Source: Flavobacteriales bacterium (GTDB lineage: Bacteria; Bacteroidota; Bacteroidia; Flavobacteriales; BACL11). From it: DNA of 34,367 nucleotides. Where the stretch lies: assembly GCA_012960805.1 (NCBI GenBank), contig DUAO01000017.1, positions 2,773-37,139 of the forward strand, in the 5' to 3' direction. Below the pieces are notes generated by a model. The model was given only the letters and a program-made list of their open reading frames with translations. It ran no database searches and was not told where the DNA came from. Positions 1 through 7,364 of this stretch are shown piece after piece. A program made the position numbers and the translations under genes. The stretch's first letter is position 1, and each line of letters starts with the position of its first letter.

Positions 1-177
1 GCTATCAGGCGCAGTAATTTGGTTAATTATGCGCATTAAAGTGGTTTTTCCCGCACCATTAGGCCCTAGTAACCCATAAATACTTCCTTTGGGGATTGAA
101 ATATTTACTTTGTTCAAAGCCAGATAGTCTCCATATTGCTTTACAACATCTTTTACTATTAGGAGATTTTCTTGCAT
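1..177 (-). CDS. ABC transporter ATP-binding protein, N-terminal 59 codons (cut by window edge)
   Basis: Only the N-terminus is present; the gene runs off the left edge. The start is the ATG at 175-177, three bases after the dnaJ stop. The 59 visible residues open with an A-loop-like aromatic (KQYGDYLAL) and reach a clean Walker A motif, GPNGAGKTT, followed by LMRII. This is the ABC ATPase pattern, most like the single-nucleotide-binding-domain exporters of the GldA/ABC-2 type, but the part that would separate subfamilies is missing. It should hydrolyse ATP at the inner face of the membrane to drive a partner permease. The 3-bp spacing means it is almost certainly co-transcribed with grpE and dnaJ. 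Its substrate cannot be told. Confidence 0.88.
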   Translation of the reverse strand, partial: MQENLLIVKDVVKQYGDYLALNKVNISIPKGSIYGLLGPNGAGKTTLMRIINQITAPDS

Positions 178-180
178 AAT

Positions 181-1287
181 TTAGCCAAACATTTCTTTTA
201 CTCTGTCAAAAAAGGATTTGTCTTTGTAAGTAGGATTTGGGGTAAAAGAATCAGATTTTTTACTTTCTTCAAAAAATTTCTTCTCTTCTTTGGATAAACC
301 TTGAGGCGTCCAGACATTTACATGTATAAGTAGGTCGCCAACACCATAACTATTTACAGAAGGAAGCCCTTTTCCTTTTAGGCGCAAAATTTTCCCTGAT
401 TGCATTCCTTCTTCAAGTTTTATTTTCACTTTTCCGCTTACTGTAGGAATTTCGGTAGTTGTACCTAAAGCAGCATCAGCAAAACTGATGTAATGATCAA
501 AGTGTAAATTCTGCCCATCTCTTATTAGGTGTTCGTGTTCTTCTACCTGTATAAGTACAATTAAGTCTCCATTGATGCCTTCCAAAGGAGCAGCATTTCC
601 TTTTCCACTAACTTTAAGTTGCATATCATTTTCTACTCCAGCAGGGATAGTGATTTTTACGGTTTCAGTTTCTTTTAGCATACCATTAGCATCTGTACCT
701 TGTGGGCGTTTGTCAATGTTTTTTCCGTTTCCGTTACAATGTGGACAAGGGCTTGCAGTCTGCATTTGCCCTAATATAGTATTGCTTATTCGTGTAATTT
801 GTCCGCTACCATGACAAGTATTACAAGTGGTGTAAGTTACTCCTTCTGCATTTACTAATCTGCTTACTTTTATTTTTTTATCCACCCCTTCTGCGACTTC
901 TTTTAGGCTTAAGGACAAGCGAATCCTTAGGTCACTTCCTTTTACTACTCTTCTTCCTCTGCTTCTACCACCACCAAATCCACCACCGCCAAAGATGTCG
1001 CCAAACTGACTGAAAATATCATCCATATTCATCCCTCCTCCAAAACCTCCTCCAGCAGCACCTCCAATTCCGGCATGTCCAAATTGGTCATACTTTTGTT
1101 TCTTTTCAGCAGAACTTAATACATCATAAGCCTCAGCAGCCTCTTTAAATTTTTCTTCAGCTGCTTTGTTTTCAGGGTTTTTATCTGGGTGATATTTAAC
1201 AGCTAGCTTTCTGTAGGCCTTTTTTATTTCTTTGGTATCAGCACTTTTGCTAACTCCTAATGTTTCGTAATAATCTCTTTTCGACAT
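181..1287 (-). CDS. dnaJ: Chaperone protein DnaJ (Hsp40) with a reduced zinc domain
   Basis: Cytoplasmic co-chaperone that stimulates DnaK ATPase activity and delivers unfolded clients. The J domain covers about residues 1-70 with HPD at 33-35. A glycine/phenylalanine-rich linker follows (about 72-108), then the central and C-terminal substrate-binding domains. The zinc region has only two CxxCxGxG motifs, at C155/C158 and C181/C184, where E. coli DnaJ has four. By spacing these match E. coli motifs 2 and 3, so zinc centre II is kept and centre I is lost. From memory this is the usual form in flavobacteria. At 368 aa the length is normal for that type. The gene lies 9 bp after grpE and 3 bp before the ABC ATPase, so the three form one operon. 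Confidence 0.97.
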   Translation of the reverse strand: MSKRDYYETLGVSKSADTKEIKKAYRKLAVKYHPDKNPENKAAEEKFKEAAEAYDVLSSAEKKQKYDQFGHAGIGGAAGGGFGGGMNMDDIFSQFGDIFGGGGFGGGRSRGRRVVKGSDLRIRLSLSLKEVAEGVDKKIKVSRLVNAEGVTYTTCNTCHGSGQITRISNTILGQMQTASPCPHCNGNGKNIDKRPQGTDANGMLKETETVKITIPAGVENDMQLKVSGKGNAAPLEGINGDLIVLIQVEEHEHLIRDGQNLHFDHYISFADAALGTTTEIPTVSGKVKIKLEEGMQSGKILRLKGKGLPSVNSYGVGDLLIHVNVWTPQGLSKEEKKFFEESKKSDSFTPNPTYKDKSFFDRVKEMFG

Positions 1288-1296
1288 ATCTTAAAA

Positions 1297-1848
1297 TTAA
1301 TTTCCCACTACAACTTTTGCATAACGCAATACCTTATCTGCTAATAAATATCCTTTTTCAATGACATCAATTACCTTCCCTTTTTCTTTTTTAGAAGGAG
1401 CGGGTATATTTGTAATGGCTTCATGAAAATCAGTATCTAGTTTTTTACCTATAGCATCTTCCATTTCACTCAACCCCTTCTTTTCTAGTTCTGCTTTTAG
1501 TTGTTTGTAGATTAGTACAGGCCCATCTTTATTTGTATAGTTATTAGTTTTTATTGAACGTTCAAAATTATCCAAAATTGGCAGTAAGGAAGTCATTATG
1601 TCCTTATTAGCTGTACTGTATAGTTCTATTCGTTCTTTGGAAGTTCTTTTACGAAAGTTATCAAATTCAGCAAAAATGCGTAAATTTTTGTCTTTTTCTA
1701 GTGCTAATAATTCCTCAGTTGTAGGAGGTATTTTCAACTCCTCTTCCTTTTCTGTATCTGGTGTGGCAGTCATTTCTTCAGAGTTTATATCTTCAGAATC
1801 TATTTCTTTTTCAGCAATTTCTTGCTCATTATGTTTCTTCTTGTTCAT
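1297..1848 (-). CDS. grpE: Nucleotide exchange factor GrpE
   Basis: GrpE dimers release ADP from DnaK and complete the DnaK-DnaJ cycle in the cytoplasm. The 183-aa protein begins with a very acidic, low-complexity tail (about 1-45, rich in E and D). A long helical region follows (about 45-110, with the LRIFAEFDNFRKRT signature typical of GrpE). It ends in the compact beta domain, recognisable by FHEAI near 143 and by KGYLLADKVLRYAKVVV at the C-terminus. It is the first gene of grpE-dnaJ-ABC ATPase. The 72-bp leader upstream (1849-1920) holds a sigma-54-like element and two inverted repeats, listed separately. Confidence 0.97.
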   Translation of the reverse strand: MNKKKHNEQEIAEKEIDSEDINSEEMTATPDTEKEEELKIPPTTEELLALEKDKNLRIFAEFDNFRKRTSKERIELYSTANKDIMTSLLPILDNFERSIKTNNYTNKDGPVLIYKQLKAELEKKGLSEMEDAIGKKLDTDFHEAITNIPAPSKKEKGKVIDVIEKGYLLADKVLRYAKVVVGN

Positions 1849-1863
1849 TATGTATTTATTTTA

Positions 1864-1879
1864 CACTAGCATACTAGTG
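1864..1879. repeat. Perfect 6-bp inverted repeat in the grpE leader
   Basis: CACTAG, spacer CATA, CTAGTG. It lies between the sigma-54-like element and the grpE start, close to the expected transcription start. It could be an operator for a dimeric regulator or a small leader hairpin. An arm of six in AT-rich DNA can also arise by chance. Confidence 0.35.
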
Positions 1880-1894
1880 CAAATATTTTGCCAA
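1878..1894 (-). promoter_or_regulatory. Possible sigma-54 (RpoN) type promoter of the grpE-dnaJ operon
   Basis: Read on the minus strand the site is TTGGCAAAATATTTGCA. It has the -24 GG and -12 GC dinucleotides separated by exactly 10 bases, as RpoN promoters require. It matches the YTGGCACGrNNNTTGCW consensus except for the CG after TTGGCA. A start about 12 bases further on (near 1868) would leave a leader of roughly 20 nt before the grpE ATG. The -24 part is also one arm of an inverted repeat, TGCCAAA (1889-1895) with TTTGGCA (1912-1918). No RpoN gene or activator is visible in the window, so this is inference from pattern and position. Confidence 0.4.
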
Positions 1895-1920
1895 AGGGAT
1901 AATAAAGACAATTTGGCAGT

Positions 1921-2433
1921 TTATTTTTTTTGAGATTTAAGAAATCTATTAAGCAAAGCGCCTTTTAGATTACGAGCAATAATAATACCATTTCCATTAA
2001 TCAGTACATTGCTAGGTATTGATCGAATTCCGTATTTGTTGGATCCTTTCGATTGCCAACCTCCTAAGTCAGAAACATGGTATTCCCAAAAAAGCTCATC
2101 TTGATTAATGGCTTTTACCCATGCTTTATTGGTTTTATCAAGTGATAAACTAAAAATCTCAAACCCTTTTCCGTTTTTGAAATTTACCTTTTCGTATTTT
2201 CGGTAGGCATTTACCAAATTAGGATTTTCTATTCTGCATGGTCCGCACCAAGAAGCCCAAAAATCGATTAATACTAATTTTCCTTTAAGGCTTGATAGTT
2301 TGAGCTGCTTTCCTGTAGGATTATTGTAGGCTAATTCAGGAGCAATATCTCCTATTTTTAATCCTATTTCTTGTGCTGTAGTTAATGTAGCAATTGAACA
2401 ATATATCAATGTAGCAATTAAAATCTTTTTCAT
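1921..2433 (-). CDS. TlpA/ResA-like periplasmic thioredoxin-fold protein
   Basis: An exported 170-aa thiol-disulfide protein. Residues 1-20 form a signal peptide ending at TTAQ, which places the rest in the periplasm. A redox-active WCGPC motif (C63, C66) sits after DFWAS, followed by a thioredoxin fold with a cis-proline loop near SIPSNVLI. The inserted helical segment between the active site and the cis-Pro strand is of the AhpC/TSA-TlpA type. Proteins of this class reduce disulfides, for example in cytochrome c maturation or in surface proteins, but the substrate is not shown here. It is 70 bp downstream of murA, in the same orientation, and may have its own promoter. Confidence 0.9.
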   Translation of the reverse strand: MKKILIATLIYCSIATLTTAQEIGLKIGDIAPELAYNNPTGKQLKLSSLKGKLVLIDFWASWCGPCRIENPNLVNAYRKYEKVNFKNGKGFEIFSLSLDKTNKAWVKAINQDELFWEYHVSDLGGWQSKGSNKYGIRSIPSNVLINGNGIIIARNLKGALLNRFLKSQKK

Positions 2434-2503
2434 GGTCTGGATTGTTTATTTGTTAAGGTGTTTGATTGGAGATATTGTCTAAAATATAAATACCAATAGT
2501 TAT

Positions 2504-3811
2504 CTAGTCAATTCTAGTAATTTGTGCGCCAATGGCATTTAATCTTGTGTCAATATTTTGGTATCCCCTGTCAATCTGTTCGATATTATGAATAATACTT
2601 TCGCCATCAGCAGCAAGTGCGGCTAATAAAAGAGAAACTCCTGCACGAATATCAGGGGAAGTCATAGTAGTAGGCTTGAACTTAAATTGATGATTTAATC
2701 CAATTACAGTTGCTCTGTGCGGGTCACATAAAATAATTTGTGCTCCCATATCAATGAGTTTATCTACAAAGAAAAGGCGAGATTCAAACATCTTTTGATG
2801 AATAAGCACACTTCCTTTTGCTTGTGAAGCAACTACTAAAATAATACTCAATAAATCAGGAGTGAAACCAGGCCATGGCGCATCAGAAATGGTTAAGATA
2901 GAGCCATCAATAAAAGATTGTATTTTGTAACTCTCTTGAGATGGAATATAAATATCATCTCCTTGTCGTTCCATTTTAATTCCTAATTTGGCAAAAACAG
3001 AAGGAATCAGCCCTAAATTTTCATAGCTTACATTTTTAATTGTAATCTCTGATTTGGTAATGGCTGCAAGCCCAATAAAGGACCCAATCTCAATCATGTC
3101 AGGTAATATCCTGTGAGTACATCCATTTAAAGATTCAACTCCTTCAATGTGCAAAAGATTAGAGCCAACACCAGTAATTTTAGCTCCCATAGAATTTAAC
3201 ATCTTACACAGTTGTTGTAAGTAAGGTTCGCAAGCAGCATTGTAAATGCTCGTTTTTCCTTTTGCCATCACGGCTGTCATTATAATATTAGCTGTTCCTG
3301 TTACTGAGGCCTCTTCTAGGTGCATATCTACTCCTTTTAACTGCTTAGCAGTAACTTTATAAAATTCCTCCTTGCTATCATACACAAACTTTGCGCCTAA
3401 TTTTTCAAAACCGATAAAATGAGTATCTAATCTTCTCCTTCCTATTTTGTCCCCCCCTGGTTTTGGAATATATCCTTTTTTGTAACGTGCAAGTAAAGGA
3501 CCTACAATCATGATTGAACCTCTAATACGGCTACTTTTTACTTTATAATCATCAGAAGATAAGTAGTTAACATCAACATTTTCAGCTTTAAAGCTGTAGG
3601 TACTTTCGTTAACCTGATTTGTACTGACATTTAAATCTCTTAAAAGGTCAATTAAGATATTTACATCACGAATGTTTGGTACATTTTCCACGATTACTTC
3701 CTCTGGCGTAAGTAATACAGCAGAAAGTACCTGTAGAGCTTCATTTTTTGCTCCTTGCGGGTATAAATCTCCTTTTAATTTGAATCCTCCCTTTACCTTA
3801 AATGTAGCCAT
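2504..3811 (-). CDS. murA: UDP-N-acetylglucosamine 1-carboxyvinyltransferase MurA
   Basis: Catalyses the first committed step of peptidoglycan synthesis in the cytoplasm: transfer of enolpyruvate from PEP to UDP-GlcNAc. The 435-aa length and two-domain EPSP-synthase-like fold are normal. K22-N23 (QGAKNEAL) are the conserved substrate-binding residues. The active-site loop reads PKPGGDKIGRRRLDTHF, so the residue equivalent to E. coli Cys115 is Asp121. A Cys-to-Asp change here is known in other bacteria to keep activity while blocking covalent inactivation by fosfomycin, so the enzyme is predicted to be fosfomycin-insensitive. Its ATG directly follows the TAA of the DUF4290 gene with no spacer, which suggests translational coupling. 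Confidence 0.96.
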   Translation of the reverse strand: MATFKVKGGFKLKGDLYPQGAKNEALQVLSAVLLTPEEVIVENVPNIRDVNILIDLLRDLNVSTNQVNESTYSFKAENVDVNYLSSDDYKVKSSRIRGSIMIVGPLLARYKKGYIPKPGGDKIGRRRLDTHFIGFEKLGAKFVYDSKEEFYKVTAKQLKGVDMHLEEASVTGTANIIMTAVMAKGKTSIYNAACEPYLQQLCKMLNSMGAKITGVGSNLLHIEGVESLNGCTHRILPDMIEIGSFIGLAAITKSEITIKNVSYENLGLIPSVFAKLGIKMERQGDDIYIPSQESYKIQSFIDGSILTISDAPWPGFTPDLLSIILVVASQAKGSVLIHQKMFESRLFFVDKLIDMGAQIILCDPHRATVIGLNHQFKFKPTTMTSPDIRAGVSLLLAALAADGESIIHNIEQIDRGYQNIDTRLNAIGAQITRID

Positions 3812-4420
3812 TTAGCTTTTCTTTTTATAATTTTTCTTTTTTTGTGCTTTATTCTTCACCTTTCCAGTATTTTGCCTGACGGATGCAGAACGAATAAATT
3901 CAAAATCATCTGCTAAGATAAGTTGGTTATCGGACATTTGCTTAAGGTGTAAGCGTATCATATTATTATCCACCGAACTTACATTAAAAAGGATGTATGA
4001 TTTTTTCATCTGATTAGCAATCATACCTGTCATGATTTCTTTTTTATCCGCATCCATCTTTATTGCAGTTGAAATCATGGTCTCAATGGTATTTCCATAA
4101 TAAGAGAAACGGATTTTATTACCAGGGTAAGTCATCTTTTCAGGACGCTCTTCTAGTTTGGCTATCTCCGGTTTTGTATAAGGAGATTTAATATCCAATT
4201 TAAAATCTGACATAATATGTAAATGATCCCATAATTTATGAGTAAATTCTTTTACATCCCTCAAATGCGGATTCATTTGTCCCATAAATGCAATAATTGC
4301 ATCTACACATTTTTGTTGTTCTACTTTATTGCTAAGAGTAGTGGCATGGTTAATCATCTTTTGTACATGTCTTCCGTATTCAGGAATTATAAGTTGTTCG
4401 CGCTCAGTATTGTATTCCAT
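3812..4420 (-). CDS. DUF4290 family protein
   Basis: A conserved Bacteroidota protein of unknown function, recognised by its start MEYNTEREQLIIPEYGRHVQ and its position just before murA. I chose the ATG at 4418-4420. The frame stays open six codons further to 4438, but those codons overlap a TAnnTTTG promoter box, and the family normally begins with MEYN. The product has about 202 residues, no signal peptide and no membrane segment, and is probably cytoplasmic. A central part is rich in hydrophobic and charged residues. The tail is very basic (many K after residue 185), which might bind nucleic acid or ribosomes. Coupling to murA hints at a link to envelope growth, without proof. Confidence 0.9.
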   Translation of the reverse strand: MEYNTEREQLIIPEYGRHVQKMINHATTLSNKVEQQKCVDAIIAFMGQMNPHLRDVKEFTHKLWDHLHIMSDFKLDIKSPYTKPEIAKLEERPEKMTYPGNKIRFSYYGNTIETMISTAIKMDADKKEIMTGMIANQMKKSYILFNVSSVDNNMIRLHLKQMSDNQLILADDFEFIRSASVRQNTGKVKNKAQKKKNYKKKS

Positions 4421-4435
4421 TAAAATTTTTAGTTG

Positions 4436-4443
4436 CAAAAGTA
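4436..4443 (-). promoter_or_regulatory. Bacteroidota-type -7 box upstream of DUF4290-murA
   Basis: On the minus strand the box is TACTTTTG, an exact match to TAnnTTTG. The expected start lies around 4429, giving a leader of about nine bases before the ATG at 4420. The same octamer occurs upstream of ahcY, in the context TTACTTTTGCA in both places. I see no convincing -33 TTG. Confidence 0.5.
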
Positions 4444-4498
4444 GTAAAATAGTAACAATATTTTATTAAAATAAGATATTTATAGCTTAAACGAAATG

Positions 4499-6703
4499 TT
4501 AAAAACCTAAAGTAAGACCTAATAAATAATAACGAGTAGCTTGCGGGTAGTATCCTGCCATATTATATCCTCTTTCGCTATCTGGATTTATATAATGATC
4601 ACTTCCACTTGGATCCCAGCTATCAGAGATAAAACGATACACCCAAGCATTATTTACATATTCATTGTTAAATAAGTTATTTATTTGCAAAGTTAGTTTT
4701 GATGTTTTGAAAATTTTACTATCCCATTCATACGAAATTCGTAAATTATTAACCAAGTAATCTTCTAACATTCTATTTTCTGATGAAGTGTTATCGATAA
4801 ATTGTTTGCCAACATATTTACTAATAAAGTTAATGCTTATATTGTTTCCTAATTTGTAATTGAATTGTGAAGCCCAGATTACATTAGGCGAAAATGCTAA
4901 ATCTGTATTTTCATGCGAAACTTCCTCAGCCCCACCAGCATCCCAATTGTCAATATGCTCAATAAAAGCAGTGACAATTTTGTTTTCACTCAAAGTCATG
5001 TTTGCAGTCCAAGTAAGTTTTTCCGTTAACTTGTAAGCTCCCTCAATTTCAATTCCTTTTCGGAACGATTCAGCAACATTTACATGCGTTCTTTCTCCTA
5101 CATCATTCAATTTTCCTGTCATTACCAGCTGGTTTTCGTAATTCATGAAATATAGATTAGCTCCAAATATCATTTTATTTCCAGTTTGTTTGTATCCAAT
5201 CTCTGTATCATAAAGTGTTTCGTGTGTTGGGCGAGATTCAGGAGTGCTTTCTGTGTAATCACTTCTGCTGGGTTCTTTATTAGCCACACCAAAAGATGCA
5301 TATAAAGACTGATTATCATTCAAAGTATGATGGAATCCAAATTTAGGATTGAAGAATTCAAGATTTATTTCCTGTTCAGCTGTATTTCCTTCATAATCTA
5401 GCCCTTCAAAAATATAATCAATTCTTCTTCTTTGTAAATCAACATAAATATTAGTTGCATCACTATAAGCATAGTTAGCTTTGGCATAAAAATTATAATC
5501 TAATTTTTCTGCTTTGTTCCAGTAATACTGGTGATTGAAAGCTGCATTGCTTGCATATTCTGCCCAAATAACATTTCCGTAATGCTGACCAGAATAACGA
5601 CTGAATGCCCCTCCAATCGTTAAATCAATGTCACTCATTTTGTGATTTAAGGAATAGGTAAGGCCACCAAAATCATTATTTAGCCATTTTCTTCTGATTA
5701 AATCAGTCGAGCTAATTGTATCATTAGTTAAGAAAATATTGTCAATACCATAATCTGCTAAATCTTCTCCTAATTTTTCTTGCTCGTAATAGCCTTCACC
5801 ATGCGTGTAGTGCCAAGCAATATTGTAATTTGTTTGCTCACTAATTTGTTTACTATAATGCAATTGATAATGAGTTTGTTTGTAATTGTCAACCTCATTT
5901 TCATAAGTGTAAGAGTTGAAAGTTCGATTAGTATCTAGGTAATTTAAAGGAACGCCATTCCATGCTTGGTAAGTGCGTTCGTGTCCTGAAAATACAATTC
6001 CTTTTAATACCGAATTAGCCCCAAAATAAGCTCCTTGCAAGTACAAAGATTTTAGATTAGATGTAGCTCTATCTATATAGCCATCAGATGATATTTTTGA
6101 CAAACGACCATCAAATGCAAACTTATTATTTAATAAGCCAGTACCAAATTCGATATTGTTTTTTAGAGTTGAAAAACTACCAACAGAATTATTTGTTATC
6201 GCGTATGCTTTTTTGTTTAATCCGTCTGTTTTTAAATTTACAGATGCTCCAAATGCAGCAGCTCCATTAGTTGATGTTCCTACTCCTCTTTGAATTTGAA
6301 TATTTTCAACAGAGGATGAGAAATCAGGCATATTTACCCACCAAACGCCTTGACTTTCCGAATCGTTCAATGGAATTCCGTTTACCGTTACATTGATTCT
6401 TGTTGGATCAGCTCCTCTTATGCGAAACCCCGTATAGCCTACTCCAGCTCCAGCATCAGAAGTAGTAACTACTGAAGGGGTGAGTGAAATTAAGTAAGGA
6501 AAATCTTGCCCAAGATTTCCTTTTTCAATTTCTGATTTACTTATATTAGTAAAGGTCATTGGCGTTTTTTCATTTGCCCTTAGTGCGTTTACATTTACCT
6601 CATCCAATACTTTTCGTATTGAAATACTGTCGCTAGGCTGTTGAGTAAAACCAATAAATGGAATTGCAAGCAAAACAGCCATGCAGTTCTTTTTGTTAAA
6701 CAT
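4499..6703 (-). CDS. TonB-dependent outer-membrane receptor, probable thiamine importer
   Basis: A 734-aa outer-membrane receptor. A signal peptide (about 1-20, ending GFTQQ) is followed by a TonB-box-like stretch LDEVNVNA (about 33-40). The plug domain (about 45-165) carries GYTGFRIRGADPTRINVTVN and the NGIPLNDSESQGVWWVNMPD region. A 22-strand barrel follows, ending in the aromatic C-terminus LGLTLGF. It lacks the CarboxypepD-like N-terminal extension seen in the receptor at 12159. A TPP riboswitch lies in its leader, and a PnuC/PnuT-like transporter and a kinase lie just upstream. From this I infer that it brings thiamine, or a phosphorylated or precursor form, across the outer membrane with energy from TonB-ExbBD. 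The ligand is inferred from regulation only. Confidence 0.9.
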   Translation of the reverse strand: MFNKKNCMAVLLAIPFIGFTQQPSDSISIRKVLDEVNVNALRANEKTPMTFTNISKSEIEKGNLGQDFPYLISLTPSVVTTSDAGAGVGYTGFRIRGADPTRINVTVNGIPLNDSESQGVWWVNMPDFSSSVENIQIQRGVGTSTNGAAAFGASVNLKTDGLNKKAYAITNNSVGSFSTLKNNIEFGTGLLNNKFAFDGRLSKISSDGYIDRATSNLKSLYLQGAYFGANSVLKGIVFSGHERTYQAWNGVPLNYLDTNRTFNSYTYENEVDNYKQTHYQLHYSKQISEQTNYNIAWHYTHGEGYYEQEKLGEDLADYGIDNIFLTNDTISSTDLIRRKWLNNDFGGLTYSLNHKMSDIDLTIGGAFSRYSGQHYGNVIWAEYASNAAFNHQYYWNKAEKLDYNFYAKANYAYSDATNIYVDLQRRRIDYIFEGLDYEGNTAEQEINLEFFNPKFGFHHTLNDNQSLYASFGVANKEPSRSDYTESTPESRPTHETLYDTEIGYKQTGNKMIFGANLYFMNYENQLVMTGKLNDVGERTHVNVAESFRKGIEIEGAYKLTEKLTWTANMTLSENKIVTAFIEHIDNWDAGGAEEVSHENTDLAFSPNVIWASQFNYKLGNNISINFISKYVGKQFIDNTSSENRMLEDYLVNNLRISYEWDSKIFKTSKLTLQINNLFNNEYVNNAWVYRFISDSWDPSGSDHYINPDSERGYNMAGYYPQATRYYLLGLTLGF

Positions 6704-6728
6704 TTTTTAATTTTTTAGTTAACATTAT

Positions 6729-6753
6729 CAGATAAGATGGGGTTTTTTATCTG
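6729..6753 (-). promoter_or_regulatory. Hairpin in the TPP riboswitch expression platform
   Basis: A 7-bp perfect stem (CAGATAA / TTATCTG) encloses an 11-base loop containing CCCC. It sits between the riboswitch and the receptor ATG (6701-6703). No U-run follows, so it does not look like a standard terminator. The loop CCCC is complementary to the GGGG of riboswitch helix P2 and could compete with it. That is my inference; the pairing has not been tested by folding. Confidence 0.45.
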
Positions 6754-6768
6754 TTTTATTTAATGCTA

Positions 6769-6841
6769 CTCATTTTCCTATTGTGAATTACCACATCAGG
6801 TTCAATGGGTGTGATCTCAGCCTTACGGCACCCCTTTTAAG
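6769..6841 (-). ncRNA. TPP riboswitch (THI box)
   Basis: Read on the minus strand the element contains all conserved parts of the thiamine pyrophosphate aptamer in order. These are GGGGTGCC, a very short P3 arm (GCC-GTAA-GGC), the pyrimidine-binding CTGAGA, ACCC closing P2, TTGAACCTGATGTGG, a P5 arm (GTG...CAC), and TAGGAAA. Outer helix P1 can form between CUUA (6841-6838) and UGAG (6772-6769). The first strand includes bases of the TAA stop (6837-6839) of the upstream kinase gene. Binding of TPP in such elements lowers expression of the downstream gene, here the TonB-dependent receptor at 6703. The element lies after, not before, the transporter and kinase genes. Confidence 0.95.
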
Positions 6842-7364
6842 ATTTAACAAAAATATAAATAGATTTTAGATAAGGGATAGTTAGAGGAGATATTTTTGAG
6901 ATGGAATTCTCTGTTCTATTTTCTCCCTCTATTATAAAATAATCATGTCCTAAATTAGTTAATTCCTCTTTGTAGAGTCCAAAAAGTTCCTCTCTATTGT
7001 TTGGATTTTCTCTTTGCGGATCTGCCTGCCAAGGAATATCAGCTTTACACAAAAGATAAAAGCGCTTTTCTGTTTTTTGTCTTTCAATTTGCTCTAATAT
7101 CCAATTATTGCAAGATCCGTATTTGTATTCACTCCAAATTTTTAAGGTGATTAAGTCCGTATCTAATAATTGTATTCCATTCTCAGCTTGTAATTGTCCT
7201 TTTGCAATTTTTAAAAGGTCATCCTGATTATAATCTCTGTTTAACGCATCAAGATATTCCCTCGCATATTCCTTAGAAAAAGGAAGATTAAAATGCTTAG
7301 ATAACGCTTTGCAAAGAGTTGTTTTTCCACTGCTTTCCGACCCTGTTATAATTATTTTATGCAT
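6837..7364 (-). CDS. NadR-like P-loop nucleoside kinase (AAA_28-type ATPase), candidate thiamine salvage kinase
   Basis: A 175-aa cytoplasmic protein resembling the ribosylnicotinamide-kinase domain of NadR, without its HTH or adenylyltransferase domains. Walker A is GSESSGKTT (about residues 8-16), followed by LCKALSKHF. EYAREYLDAL (about 32-41) matches the NadR-like substrate region, and DTDLITLKIWSEY (about 68-80) the Walker-B-like acid. It overlaps the start of the neighbouring PnuC-like transporter gene's end by 8 bp, and its stop codon touches the TPP riboswitch. In that setting I infer phosphorylation of imported thiamine rather than nicotinamide riboside, filling the place that thiamine pyrophosphokinase takes in related Bacteroidota operons. 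A true ribosylnicotinamide kinase remains possible. Confidence 0.85.
   Translation of the reverse strand: MHKIIITGSESSGKTTLCKALSKHFNLPFSKEYAREYLDALNRDYNQDDLLKIAKGQLQAENGIQLLDTDLITLKIWSEYKYGSCNNWILEQIERQKTEKRFYLLCKADIPWQADPQRENPNNREELFGLYKEELTNLGHDYFIIEGENRTENSISKISPLTIPYLKSIYIFVKS

Noticed and set aside
572..814. Open frame on the + strand inside dnaJ, like many others opposite long genes (for example 25362-25733 and 9351-9596)
   Set aside because: No recognisable domain and fully antisense to a certain gene; typical shadow frames of AT-rich coding DNA.
4459..4473. 15-base A/T palindrome TATTTTATTAAAATA downstream of the thiamine receptor
   Set aside because: Only A and T and no U-run context; chance is likely. 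It does not form a convincing terminator.
7058..7069. Palindrome AAAAGCGCTTTT inside the NadR-like kinase gene
   Set aside because: No loop to form a hairpin and a single occurrence; coding constraint and base bias explain it.
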